Shown here piece after piece: positions 15,953-25,585 of a stretch of DNA of 34,074 bases (position 1 is its first letter; each line of letters opens with the position of its first letter). The notes beneath the pieces are model-generated. The model was not told the origin of the DNA. It worked only from the letters and a program-made list of their open reading frames with translations, and did not search any database. Origin of the DNA: Leuconostoc inhae KCTC 3774 (GTDB lineage Bacteria; Bacillota; Bacilli; Lactobacillales; Lactobacillaceae); contig AEMJ01000656.1 of the NCBI GenBank assembly GCA_000166735.2, positions 1 to 34,074 on the forward strand, read 5' to 3'. The position numbers and the translations under genes were made by a program.

Positions 15953-16406
15953 CTTCTGCGCTCCCTTCCAATCTACTTAGAATACCCTTAATAAACCGTC
16001 TAGACACAGTAACGCGTGTCTGATTTGTCAAAAAAGCATAATAGTTACCGGAAAATGCAGATTCCATCTTTGACAAATACGACAAATTCATGACTTCAGA
16101 TTTAGAAATTTGCACAAAATCATATTTTGAATTTTCTTCTAAAAATTTTTCTAGTGTCTTTCTAGTCGTTAATTTCTGGTTATTTTTTAACGTAAATGTT
16201 AGATCATTGCCAAAACTTTCAACGACAATAATGTCTGCCTTATCCACAACTCGAATATTGTCAGCCGTTTTAATAGCAAGTTGACGTGATGATGTATTTT
16301 TGGATTTAAGGTACCGTGCTATATCCGCTAATTGTTCAATATCACTACCTGAAATAAGCACTTGAACATCTTCTAGTTTGTCATCAATATTGATGTTTAT
16401 TTCCAT
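15939..16406 (-). CDS. LytTR family DNA-binding regulator
   Basis: 155 aa. The C-terminal half is a LytTR domain: 'IVVVESFGNDLTFTL' strand, 'LTTRKTLEKFLEE', 'FVQISKSEVMNLSYLSKME' and the closing 'RVTVSRRFIKGILSRL'. The N-terminal 50 residues are short and not a receiver domain, as in the LytTR proteins paired with DUF3021. The start at 16406 gives 'MEININIDD', the usual beginning of this type, and lies inside the 3' end of the permease gene. It is expected to regulate its own operon, which carries an ABC exporter. Confidence 0.85.
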   Translation of the reverse strand: MEININIDDKLEDVQVLISGSDIEQLADIARYLKSKNTSSRQLAIKTADNIRVVDKADIIVVESFGNDLTFTLKNNQKLTTRKTLEKFLEENSKYDFVQISKSEVMNLSYLSKMESAFSGNYYAFLTNQTRVTVSRRFIKGILSRLEGSAEDEIL

Positions 16407-17111
16407 TATTATTGCCCACAACCACTTTCATAATTACGCTAAGAATACCCAATAAAATAAATAGATATAACCCTATTTTACCAGATATATAATCCGTGTC
16501 ATTGAGACGATTTGTATAATCAGTTATAAATAATTTAATTGGCAAATAATGCCCTAACTTACCAACGTTCATATTACCCATAATTCCCGAAACAATCATA
16601 ATAACAAAATAGCTAATCATAGAAATACCATAAACACGCGAAAATTTCTTCAAAAATGTTGTGAGTAAAAATACAACCATAAAATATATAGCCGCATTTA
16701 AAACTTGAAAAATACCCATTTGAATCATTATTGATTGACTTGGTATCGACAAGTTAAAATGTGATAGAAAAATCCAAGAGTATATGATGCTGGACAATAA
16801 AACAAATCCTGTTAATGCTATAAATTTGTGTATAGCTTGTGATATACGTGAGTAACCAAAGAGTTCAGCGCGTAAAGTGAATCCTTGTTCAACTTCTTGC
16901 GAAAATAATGAACTAAACCCAACAAGTACCATTGAAAGTGGTATCGTACAAAAGAAAGTCAAGTAAACTTGATTCAGTGCCTGCGGTACATTAGAATAAC
17001 TACTACCAAACACGAATGCCATCATTGGCGCAAACATAAATCCAAAAAATAATGTTATCATATTGCCTAATAAATTTTGACATTCAAAAATTAATTTTCT
17101 TTTTTAATCAT
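16384..17111 (-). CDS. ABC-2 type transporter permease (frameshifted at the start)
   Basis: 242 aa after restoring one base in the T6 run 17100-17105. The start then becomes an ATG at 17111 overlapping the ATPase stop (ATGA), followed by 'MIKKRKLIFECQNLLGNMIT'. It has six hydrophobic segments with the long first loop 'SQEVEQGFTLRAELFGYS' typical of ABC-2 permeases. With the upstream ATPase it forms an exporter, and the cargo is unknown. Linkage to LytTR/DUF3021 suggests a stress or peptide-related role. The 3' end overlaps the LytTR start. Confidence 0.8.
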
Positions 17112-17906
17112 GCGCGTTGTCCCTTCGTTATTGCCGTATAAACTAATTCAATATCGCCTTGTGTTCGTCTAAAATCATCACCACTATCAATAAGTTGTCG
17201 CGCGACTGAATACTCTTCCTCCGGCCGGTGTATGCTAATACTTTTTTCTGCATTATTGCCGACAATAAAAGCTGAATAGCCGATATATTGATTGAACAGA
17301 TTCTTTGGTTTATCAAATGCCTTCACTTGTCCATCATGAATAATTAATAATTTATCAGCTAACTGTTCAATCTCTTGTGCATAGTGCGTCACCATAATAA
17401 CAGTTGTTTGATGTTGTTTGAAATATACTTTTAAATGATTAATGAGTGCCTGTCGGCTTTCAAAATCAAGTCCAGTCGTCATTTCATCTAAAAATAGTAA
17501 TTCTGGTTCTTGATAAAGGACCATGATTAAACTCATACGTTGTTTTTGTCCACCAGATAAATTCTTAAAATGCAAAGACAATTGTGATCCAAAATCAAAA
17601 AATTAATTAGTTCAGCCAACTTTTCATCTCGCTTAATACGTGTATTTAGTAATCCTTCTATTATTTTTTGATTCGTCATGGTATCAACGTAGTGCTGCTC
17701 CTGCATTAATACTCCTAGATTATCAGTCTCAAGTGTTACTTGCCCCTTAAATCGCACTAATCCCAAACAACTATTCACTAACGTTGATTTCCCAGATCCT
17801 GATTCCCCATCACGCCAATAATCTCACCTTTATTGATGGTTAAATTCGGTACTGTCAAGGCAACTTTACTACCATAAGTTACGCTCAAATTCTTAATTTC
17901 TAACAT
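17108..17906 (-). CDS. ABC transporter ATP-binding protein (two frameshifts in this sequence)
   Basis: 266 aa after restoring a G in the run 17805-17808 and an A/T in the run 17597-17602. The first restores Walker A as 'MGESGSGKST', the second 'INFFDFGSQLSLHF' leading into signature 'NLSGGQKQR'. Walker B 'LLFLDEMTTGLD' and the H-loop 'VMVTHY' are intact. N-terminus 'MLEIKNLSVTYG' is standard, after GGGAG. It energises the ABC-2 permease encoded next, in an operon ATPase-permease-LytTR-DUF3021 with start/stop overlaps throughout. Confidence 0.85.
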
Positions 17907-17932
17907 AGTATCTCCCTTCTCTTACTGGCTTT

Positions 17933-17961
17933 ATTATAGCAATTGAAGACATCAAAAAAAC
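17933..17961 (-). promoter_or_regulatory. Promoter of the ABC/LytTR operon
   Basis: TATAAT (17938-17933) with an extended TGC in front. The -35 17 bp upstream is only a T-run from the pbuG terminator, so the extended -10 would have to carry it. It lies about 27 bp upstream of the ATPase start. Confidence 0.45.
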
Positions 17962-17981
17962 CGCTTTTGTGATAAGCGGTT
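17954..17981 (-). terminator. Terminator of pbuG
   Basis: AACCGCTT and AAGCGGTT around a 7-nt loop, followed on the minus strand by T7, 25 bp after the pbuG stop. Confidence 0.9.
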
Positions 17982-18005
17982 ACATACAAGCTATAAAATT
18001 TCTGT

Positions 18006-19457
18006 TTAATGTATAAATGCAAGAACAACGAAATTAATCAAAAAGAAAACAGATACGATTAATAGTACAGGTGAGACTTCTTTAAATTTACCTAAGGCAA
18101 GCTTCACAATGATAAAGAAGATGAAGCCAGCCGCAATTCCATAAGAAATTGAGTAACTAAAAGCCATAAACACAGAAGTAAAGAATGCTGGTATAGCAAC
18201 CTCCAATGATTTCCATGAAATTTTCTTAAATTCGCCCATCATCATAATACCAACTAAAATAAGCAATGGTGACGTAGCTGCTGTCGGCACAACACCCACG
18301 AAAGGTGCAAATAATATCATCAAAGCAAAGCCTATGGCTGTGACAATATTTGCCAATCCAGTTCTTGCTCCCGCAGCCACACCAGATGCTGATTCAATAA
18401 ACGTTGTTGTATTTGATGTCCCGACAATACCAGCTAAAGCTGTTGTAAACGTATCAACAATTAACGCACGATCCATTTTGGAATTGAAACCATTACTAGA
18501 ATCAAAAGCTTTTTGATCTTGTTTTGAAAAAATACCTGTCTGATTCCCAATACCAATTAATGTGCCAATGGCATCAAACAACCCGCTAAGTCCCATAGCG
18601 AAAATCGTAACCAACGCCAATGACGTATTATGCCAATTATTAAATAAGCTACCTAATCCTTGTGCCCCTAATGATTGACCAAAAACATGCCCTAATTCAC
18701 CAAATGCATGACCAACTGACGTACCAGCACCAATGTGCGTATTCGTAACGCCCATTGGAATCCCAATTAGTGTGGTTACTATCAACGATATCAGAAAAGC
18801 ACCCGGAACGCGTCGCATGACTAATACAATTAAAATAATAAAACCAATTAATGCTAGTATCGTACTTGAACTATTGAACTTAGTTAATTCTGGCGTCACA
18901 CTACCGTTAGCCAAAATACTATTCAACGCACCATGTACTTCGCCAGTAAAAGGTTTGCCATTTAATGTGATGATATTTCCCGGATCAACAATAAAGTTAA
19001 TAAAGCCAGCATTTTTCAAACCAATATAGGTTACAAAAAGTCCAATCCCACCGCCAATAGCTGCTTTTAATTCAGATGGAATTCCTTGAACGATGGCCCG
19101 TCGGCCGTGTGTCAACGTAATCACAATATCGACTAGGCCAACTAAAAATACAATAGCCAATGCCTGTTGCCAAGTAAAGCCAAACCCGAATACAATGGTA
19201 TACGTAAAGTAGGCTTGCATACCAATACCTGGTGCCAACGCAAATGGCACGTTAGCAAACAGACCCATGAATAATGTACCAAAGACCGCCACTAAAATAG
19301 CTGCTAAAAATACAGCTTGAGTTGGTATGCCGGTCTGTCCTAAAATTTGAGGGTTTAAAAAGAAAATATAGGCCATTGACACAAATGTCGTAATTCCGGC
19401 AACAATTTCACGACGAACAGTCGTTTTATTCTCTTTTAATTGAAATAATTTCTCCAT
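18006..19457 (-). CDS. pbuG: PbuG-type guanine/hypoxanthine permease (AzgA/NCS2 family)
   Basis: 483 aa polytopic permease with 12-14 hydrophobic segments. AzgA-branch signatures are 'REIVAGITTFVSMAYIFFLNP' at the N-terminus, 'GIGMQAYFTY', 'GIPSELKAAIGGGIGLF' and the two substrate motifs 'LFDAIGTLIGIG' and 'NTTTFIESASGVAAGARTG'. It imports guanine and hypoxanthine by proton symport across the cytoplasmic membrane. GGAGAAA precedes the start. It is monocistronic, preceded by a purine riboswitch and attenuator that support the substrate call, and followed by a clear terminator. The frame is intact. Confidence 0.93.
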   Translation of the reverse strand: MEKLFQLKENKTTVRREIVAGITTFVSMAYIFFLNPQILGQTGIPTQAVFLAAILVAVFGTLFMGLFANVPFALAPGIGMQAYFTYTIVFGFGFTWQQALAIVFLVGLVDIVITLTHGRRAIVQGIPSELKAAIGGGIGLFVTYIGLKNAGFINFIVDPGNIITLNGKPFTGEVHGALNSILANGSVTPELTKFNSSSTILALIGFIILIVLVMRRVPGAFLISLIVTTLIGIPMGVTNTHIGAGTSVGHAFGELGHVFGQSLGAQGLGSLFNNWHNTSLALVTIFAMGLSGLFDAIGTLIGIGNQTGIFSKQDQKAFDSSNGFNSKMDRALIVDTFTTALAGIVGTSNTTTFIESASGVAAGARTGLANIVTAIGFALMILFAPFVGVVPTAATSPLLILVGIMMMGEFKKISWKSLEVAIPAFFTSVFMAFSYSISYGIAAGFIFFIIVKLALGKFKEVSPVLLIVSVFFLINFVVLAFIH

Positions 19458-19520
19458 TATTTTCTCCTATACAATGATGTCAATTAACAGCCAATTTGTA
19501 TGAATATATTAATGGAAAAT

Positions 19521-19550
19521 AAAAAATTGACGCACATATGGCGATCAATT
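19521..19550 (-). terminator. Attenuator of the pbuG riboswitch
   Basis: On the minus strand AATTGA-T-CGC pairs with GCG-TCAATT across CATATGT, followed by a T-run. It lies between the aptamer and the pbuG start, so ligand binding would favour termination. Confidence 0.8.
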
Positions 19551-19564
19551 CAGTAATTTATTTA

Positions 19565-19623
19565 TGATAGTTCCAACATGGGTGCTGGCTAGAAACAATC
19601 GACCATTATTCGATACTATATCA
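19565..19623 (-). promoter_or_regulatory. Purine (guanine-type) riboswitch
   Basis: On the minus strand P1 is UGAUA/UAUCA, P2 AUCGA/UCGAU with loop AUAAUGG, J2/3 the conserved UGUUUCUA, and P3 CCAGC/GUUGG with loop ACCCAU. The 3' junction AAC puts a C at the ligand-pairing position, which means guanine/hypoxanthine rather than adenine. L2 GG and L3 CC can make the loop-loop kiss, but L3 is shorter than usual and lacks the normal UAAA. Confidence 0.8.
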
Positions 19624-19831
19624 GCTAAATTTCACATAGAATAGTTTAGCATTGATATTCCAAAATAACAAGAGTTTAAATCCAATTACTAATAATTTGT
19701 TAATGAAAAATGTTAATAAATGTTTAAGGCGCTGCCCTTTCACGACGAAATAAAGAGATTGACTCTCTGACGGGCTATAAATAGTAAGTTATTTTAAAAT
19801 CAAAACAATATATTAAATTAACTGTCGTTAC

Positions 19832-22800
19832 TTATCGTTCATCTAAATCCCCCATCTTGTTGACATGCTTAAATGCCAAAACTGCTGTCTCAATTTGATA
19901 ATCTGTAAATTCAGAATCAGGATCAATAGACCAAGCCAATTCATCTAAATCATAAAAAACTTATTAGTATGCGGTACACTTAAAATTTTCACATATATTC
20001 TATGGTAATTACTTTTAACCCAATAATTCACACTACCAATCACTATTTGTTTCACATTGCTTTCTAAATTCATACTATTATTATGTTCACGTCTTGCTGA
20101 TACATCTATTACTGTTGGTTCTGGTTTTACCAATTCAGTATGTACCATCCCAGATTGTACAATCTGCCATTCCGGGCTTGCATTAAATGACATACACTCA
20201 GCTACAACATCCAAATTTTTGAATTTAGCAAAAGCTTTTTTATCTCCAATGAGATAAAATTCTTTTTTGGCTCTTGTGACAGCTACATTTAGCAAGTTTG
20301 GTTCTCGTGTAGCCCATGTTACCGATCCCGCACTGTTTTCATCAGCACCAAGTATGAAAAATACAGCTTTAGCTTCTTTACCTTGAAATTTATGCACCGT
20401 ACCAACATTATTTTCTTTCCACCGTTTAAACTCTTCTTCCTCTATACCAGTTGGCTGTTTTATCCGTTTCATTTCTTTTGCCACAATTCTAAATGGCGAA
20501 ATAACATAAATATCAGAAAGTGTTATTAAATTAGCTTCGTTAATTGCTTGACTATTTTCAAGATTATTTTCTTTCGAAATCATCAGTCACTGTTGAATGG
20601 CTGCTTCTAGCCAATCTCTGTGATTTGGCACAAATTGTTGATCAGTTGCAACGCCATTCGCATCAAACCAGTACGCCGCACCTATATCACGACTGCTACC
20701 TTGAACCATCTTATTATTATATGCAATACAGTTCGCAATTGAAAACATTGGATCCAAACAACGTCGATGCACCCATAACGGTACACCAACCCAACCATTT
20801 TCTAAATTCGCACCAAACTGGCTTGCTCGGTCAACAATGGTTTGCACTGACGATTCTGGCTTCGTAAAAATAGCCGTTTTAATACCATAATAATTTTTAA
20901 TTTGGTCTAACATCGATTCTTCAGTTACCTGCACAGGCGCGATCTGTGAAGGATCTCCGACAACCATCACCCGTTTTGCACGCCAAAAGGCACCAAGTGC
21001 TTGAACAGGTAAAGCTTGTCCTGCTTCATCAATGAACAGATTATCAATACTTTCTTCAGCCATATCTCCGAAAAAAGAACCAAACGAGGCAAAAGTTGAA
21101 CTGATTACTGGTACTAAAAATTGTATTAATGCCCAAGAGTGATTGATTACTTCTGGATGTTTAGCCTTGATTAAATGTTTTTTAGGCCACGTCTGATTCA
21201 ATACGTGTGTGAAAGGATTATTTTTTTTATCTTGAACAATTTGGATAATTGTCAGTTTACGAACCTTCATTGCTTCTACGAATGCTCGAGTTTGTAAAGC
21301 GCGAAATTCATCATCAAACCACAAAATTGAAAGTTGAATTTGTTCATTAGTTTCTTTATCCCAAAATTCACGATTCAAAGCTTTAACATTTTTTAAACTT
21401 TTAAAATAGGACATTGCTGTATTATATGCTGTTTTTAATTTTAATTCTTTCGCTCTATTATGTTGATTTTTTTCTTTCAACAATTGCATTTGTTGTTCAA
21501 TTTGTTTAACAAGAATATTTCCATGAATTTTTTCTGATTGGCAACGTCTTGTTTAACGAGTAAATCACGAATATCTCTGTTTAGTGTACGAATATATAAT
21601 TCTATTTTTTTTGCTTCTATTCGCTGCTTCTTAAATATTAGAAATCCAGATGGTTTCCCAGCTTTTTCATTCTGAATCTGACTATTTAACGTACTAATTT
21701 TATTGCCATTTTCTGTCGACTCGCTCTCGCTCGCAATGACATCTTCCTGAGCAATAGATAACTTGTTTTCTAAACTATCTAATTCACTTTTTACACTGTT
21801 AGTTGTAGTCGTTTCTTTAGAATTTTCGTATGCTTGAATGTCCAAAAAATATTGTGCTGTACGCTGTTTAATATCCCGTACTTCATTCAACGTTGCTAAA
21901 AATTCCATTCGCGTGGTCTGCCAATCACCACCATCTTCTGCTTCAGTCGCAGAATCAATAATTCCTTCTAATCCAGTCATTAAGTTATCGCGATTGGTTG
22001 AATTGCCACCAGCAGCTGAGAAAAAACCCCATGTTTTTTCAGGCACTGGTTTATCATATTGATTTGAATAAGCTTCTTTGAAATAATCAATCATATATTC
22101 ATCAGTAGATAAATCTGGTTCTTCAGGTAATTCTTTTGAAATATTCTCTACTGCTGAATTATTTGAACTAGCTACGACCACACCATAACCCATCAATTCA
22201 GGCGCTAAATGATAATCAATATGAAATTGCGGATTCTCCTCATCCCATGCAAAGTGTTCCCCTTTAATTATTGCTTCTTTAGGGTCAGTGAAATGCGCCA
22301 ACTGCTCAGATTGCTTAACCATCATATCTGCAAAAACATCTTTTAGTAGTGTTGTCTTACCAGTTCCTGGTGGTCCATTCACCGATCTAATATTATTTTT
22401 ATCATTGATTGCCAAATTCACCGCAACTTGTTGCATAAATGATAAAGTATATGCTGGCTTAGAAGGCCAACGGCCATCCGGAAAGTTAACAGGATTCAAG
22501 ATATCATTAAAAATTGATTTGTCTTCACCTTCTAAATTGATTCGTTTCTGTGCGTCAAAACCATCAATATATCGCTTAACATTACCATAACGTTCACTAC
22601 CAGCCGCTAAAATCAACTGAATATCGTTGGCAAAAAATGAATGTAAATTCGTCAAGTTATCTTTATGAATAGGCATTGCGTAATCAATTTCTTCAGATGC
22701 CGCTGCAAAATGGCTACGGATGAACTTATTTATTTCCTTCAATTTTTCAGTGAAACTCAAATTATCATCAATGAAATCTTGATATACCGTTTCAAGTTTT

Positions 22801-23264
22801 TGTTCAAAATCTTTAATTTTTTCGGATACATCATTAATATTATTCAATAACACAGTATTAGCTGGCACAAACGTAGTACCTTGAACAACTTCAAATTTTT
22901 CATTAAAAGCCAACATTGCCGAAAAATTTTTACTTAGGTCTGGCTCAACGACATCAGCTGAATCATCTGATTTGATAAGATCTCGAAGTTCTTGCCCTTT
23001 ATATATCCCAAAGAAAACTGGAAAAATTAAATCTTCAGTTTTTTCATGCCGATGCTTAGTTTGATTACTTGTTAATATCTTATCAATCTTATTAGGAAAC
23101 AGTGTCTCAAAAAATGATGAATTTACGGTTTTAATTGAATCGAAATCCAACTGAGAGATTTTGTTAGAATCAATACCAATTTTGTCAGGTAATAACGACT
23201 CACCTATCTGATCAATCAGCTTTAATGCTTTAATAATCCTTACACGTTGTTCATCGCTTGCCAT
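19832..23264 (-). CDS. Large superfamily 1 (Upf1/Dna2-like) helicase, interrupted by two frameshifts and one in-frame TGA
   Basis: About 1,144 aa when repaired. Motif I is 'NGPPGTGKTTLL' near residue 300. A charged, coiled-coil-like insert follows, then motif II 'FIDEAGQALPVQAL', motif III 'VVGDPSQIAPV', a motif IV region 'ISPFRIV', motif V 'GTVHKFQGKEAKAVFF' and motif VI 'LLNVAVTRAKKEFYLIGD'. This is a complete SF1B-type helicase core of the COG1112 kind. Frameshifts at T6 21528-21533 and A6 19954-19959 are repaired by one base each, extending the C-terminus to 19832. In addition a TGA at 20589-20587 sits in frame between 'LEAAIQQ' and 'LMISKEN'; it is a substitution, not an indel. The function is unknown; related helicases act in RNA/DNA metabolism and sometimes in phage defence. 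Confidence 0.75.
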
Positions 23265-23773
23265 CTAGTCCCCTTCGTTTAAAAATTAATTAAATTAAAT
23301 GTTGCTAGATAATCAACATTAAACCCTCTACAAATTTTATAACTATTAAGTTATATTTTACAACCTAGTTGAAACATAAACAACAAACGTTTTTCACAAG
23401 AAGGAGAAATATAGTGTTGATAGATCTATATGTCTTGTACAACATAAAATTAATGTTATCAAAAAAACTTACCCACTATTCCACCACAAATTGTCTATCA
23501 TTTTACAGATAAAGAATATAAAGCTCATACCATAGACATATTACTGAACACTTAAAGTCGTTTGAAATAACAAACGTTAACCAGATAATACTACTCTTAT
23601 TCCTGCTGGGAAAATTAAAAAATAAATAATAAGCAATATTCACTCGCTTTGGCCCCAAAGTTCAAAAAATAAACTTCCTCATGCGTCTACTTCCATTGGC
23701 TCTCTTTTGATTTTTCATTCAACTAATAATGTTATTACAAAAATCTAAAATAGACTATCTTGAGTAAATTTCA
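23265..23773. other. Intergenic region with decayed sequence
   Basis: 509 bp with no intact gene. It contains a plus-strand fragment nearly identical to part of the HxlR gene at 28629 (listed separately), preceded by a good ribosome binding site (AGAAGGAGAAA at 23398-23408) with no sensible ORF behind it. The rest, including a short minus-strand frame around 23700-23640, shows no recognisable protein. The base composition is very AT-rich. Confidence 0.5.
23471..23553 (+). pseudogene. Fragment of an HxlR regulator gene (duplicate of 28827-28869)
   Basis: Positions 23471-23513 match 28827-28869 with only two differences in 43 bases. They encode 'PTIPPQIVYHFTDK' against 'PTIPPQIAYHFTDK' of the intact HxlR wing. 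The frame then continues with unrelated residues to a stop at 23553. Nothing of the recognition helix remains upstream. It is a relic of a paralogue or of a duplication whose other end is the HxlR gene 5.3 kb away in the same orientation. Confidence 0.75.
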
Positions 23774-24196
23774 TTAGTCAGTGTCAATATTTTTACCAAA
23801 TACCTGTTTATATACGTAAATACCAATATGAATAATCATCACTAAAGCAAAAATAATATAAAACCGTTGATGTGAATCGAATCCATGGGTGATGTATCCA
23901 TAAAGTAAAACAATTATAGTTGTTAATAATAAACCAACATTGAAAATATTGTCTACTGTTTTACCGATTTTCTTTTCTAGTAACACTTCCTTATAATTTT
24001 TATCTTCACGTATCAATTCATCGAGTGAGATATCATATATTTCTGATAAACGAATAATGTTTGATATATCAGGATGACCTTTTCCACGTTCCCAATTTGA
24101 AACAGCTTGACCTGATACGTTTAGACTTTTAGCCATCTGCTCTTGTGATATTTTTCTATCTTCACGTATGATTTTTATTTTTTCACCAATAAGCAC
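23774..24196 (-). CDS. XRE-family regulator with C-terminal membrane segments
   Basis: 140 aa. The N-terminal helix-turn-helix reads 'GEKIKIIREDRKISQEQMAKSLNVSGQAVSNWERG', a Cro/C1-type domain, followed by 'LSEIYDISLDELI'. A short linker leads to two hydrophobic segments (about residues 83-99 and 109-127), so the regulator is probably membrane-anchored. I choose GTG 24196 because GAGGAAAG precedes it; an ATG at 24229 would place coding sequence over the -10. It is monocistronic and adjacent to, but convergent with nothing on, the plus strand. The target is unknown. Confidence 0.8.
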   Translation of the reverse strand: MLIGEKIKIIREDRKISQEQMAKSLNVSGQAVSNWERGKGHPDISNIIRLSEIYDISLDELIREDKNYKEVLLEKKIGKTVDNIFNVGLLLTTIIVLLYGYITHGFDSHQRFYIIFALVMIIHIGIYVYKQVFGKNIDTD

Positions 24197-24227
24197 TTGC
24201 TTTCCTCTTTTGCTAATTAATAACATC

Positions 24228-24257
24228 ATCTTATCAGTAAAGCGTTTGTATTGTCAC
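24228..24257 (-). promoter_or_regulatory. Promoter of the XRE regulator
   Basis: GTGACA (24257-24252), 18-bp spacer, TAAGAT (24233-24228), 32 bp ahead of the GTG start. Confidence 0.5.
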
Positions 24258-24332
24258 TAAAGTATTGCTTGAGTTGCTCTTAGGCTATAATAATTCTCCT
24301 CGTCACATAGATTTTTTTAAAGATCGGGACGC

Positions 24333-25585
24333 TTACAAACATATTTTATCATCGGCTACCTCCAAACGATTGTTAACTAACTGCACTGTTTGTCCAAATA
24401 GTTGATCGCTTTGGCCTTCTTTCAAATTAGAAAACAAATCTAATGCTGCTGTTATTTTCGGTGTTGTCATGCCTTTCTCCCCTTTGCGTATGGCAGTGCC
24501 AGATATATTATCTCGCCGTAATTTCACAAATGGCTTAATCCAAGTTTCGTCATAAATATCATGTAATAACATACCACCTTCATCCGTTCCCAATAAGCCA
24601 TGCAATTTCGTATGGGGATGGCGTTTTTTGATAGCTTTAATAATGGCATAAAATCCATCTTTTTGATAAAGGTTAGGTTCAAATAATATCTCTACTTTAT
24701 TCTCTAACCCAGCTTCTTTGATTGCAACTTTTAACATGAATAAGCGATTTTCTGCCTCGTAAAAAACTTGACCGGTTGGAAAAAAATTGACAAGTGGGTC
24801 AGCAATCGCTGATTTTTCATAGTAACGTTTGCCAGCACGCTGATCAACAATCTTAATCATTTTCTTATCTAAAAGATACTGATGAATCTTAGGAATAACT
24901 GTTGGATGAATGTAAACTTTATCTAACTGTCGTTTATCAATGAAATCCTTTAAAATTGCAACATGTGACTTGTGTACGGGGTTAAACGTCCCTAGAAATA
25001 AGCCAATCCCACCTTTAGATGGTAGTAACCCCCAAATATCTGTTATCAAACTGATGAGTACGCCAATGACACCTAGCATTAGCCCCATAATAACGAAAAA
25101 TACTTGCACATTCTTGTATCCTAATGCTGCCAATGCGCTGATAATCACATTCAAGCTTAAAGCAAAAAAGATATTAGCAAATCGATTGCCTTTATCATGA
25201 TTACTGAGTGTAATTGCCAGATATTGTAAACCTTGTGATGCCAAAGAAGTTAAACAAACAGCCCCAATTAAACCACCAACCATTTTGAGATTATTAGGGT
25301 CGATAATATTTCCTTTAACGAGCAGACCTAAAGCTAGAAAATTGTAAAAACTCTGCCATACCAGCTTTGCTAACTTACTGAGGAACATCGAACCAGTTAA
25401 CCTAAAACCTTTTTGTTCTAAATAAGTACTTATAAGTGTGAAAATAGGTAGAAATAGTGCTGTAAAGACGCTAACGCCAATCAAATAAAGATTCGCATAT
25501 TTTCCAGTTGGGACAGCATAAGCAAAGTACATGATCAATCCCATACTCAGTGCAATTTTCAAAAAATGCTATGAACTATTTTCAT
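24333..25585 (-). CDS. Membrane protein fused to a NadD/cytidylyltransferase-like domain (frameshifted near the start)
   Basis: 417 aa after restoring one base in the A6 run 25561-25566; the ATG at 25585 then overlaps the permease stop (ATGA). Residues 1-190 hold about six hydrophobic segments. From about residue 195 the sequence is a nucleotidyltransferase Rossmann domain: 'GLFLGTFNPVHKSHVAIL' carries the G-x-F-x-P-x-H-x-x-H motif, and 'RRDNISGTAIRKG' near the end is the I-S-x-T-x-I-R motif. Such enzymes join a nucleotide to a phosphorylated small molecule (NMN, pantetheine-P, glycerol-P and others). The membrane fusion and its place as third gene of an FtsX-type ABC operon are unusual. Substrate unknown. 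Confidence 0.75.

Larger units (their letters stand above)
19458..19831. other. Leader and upstream region of pbuG
   Basis: 374 bp without a protein gene. It contains the purine riboswitch and its terminator (listed separately). Further up is a plus-strand stretch at about 19710-19777 that resembles the 3' two-thirds of tRNA-Glu(TTC): TTAAGGC, CCCTTTCAC, an AGAG-loop-CTCT arm and ACGGGCTA. It has no matching 5' acceptor strand and a broken anticodon stem. No convincing helicase terminator was found, only a weak AGAGA/TCTCT hairpin at 19754-19768. Confidence 0.4.

Noticed and set aside
23640-23730. Short minus-strand ORF after the XRE gene, possibly rejoined across a T-run
   Set aside because: It has no ribosome binding site and no recognisable protein family even after adding a base.
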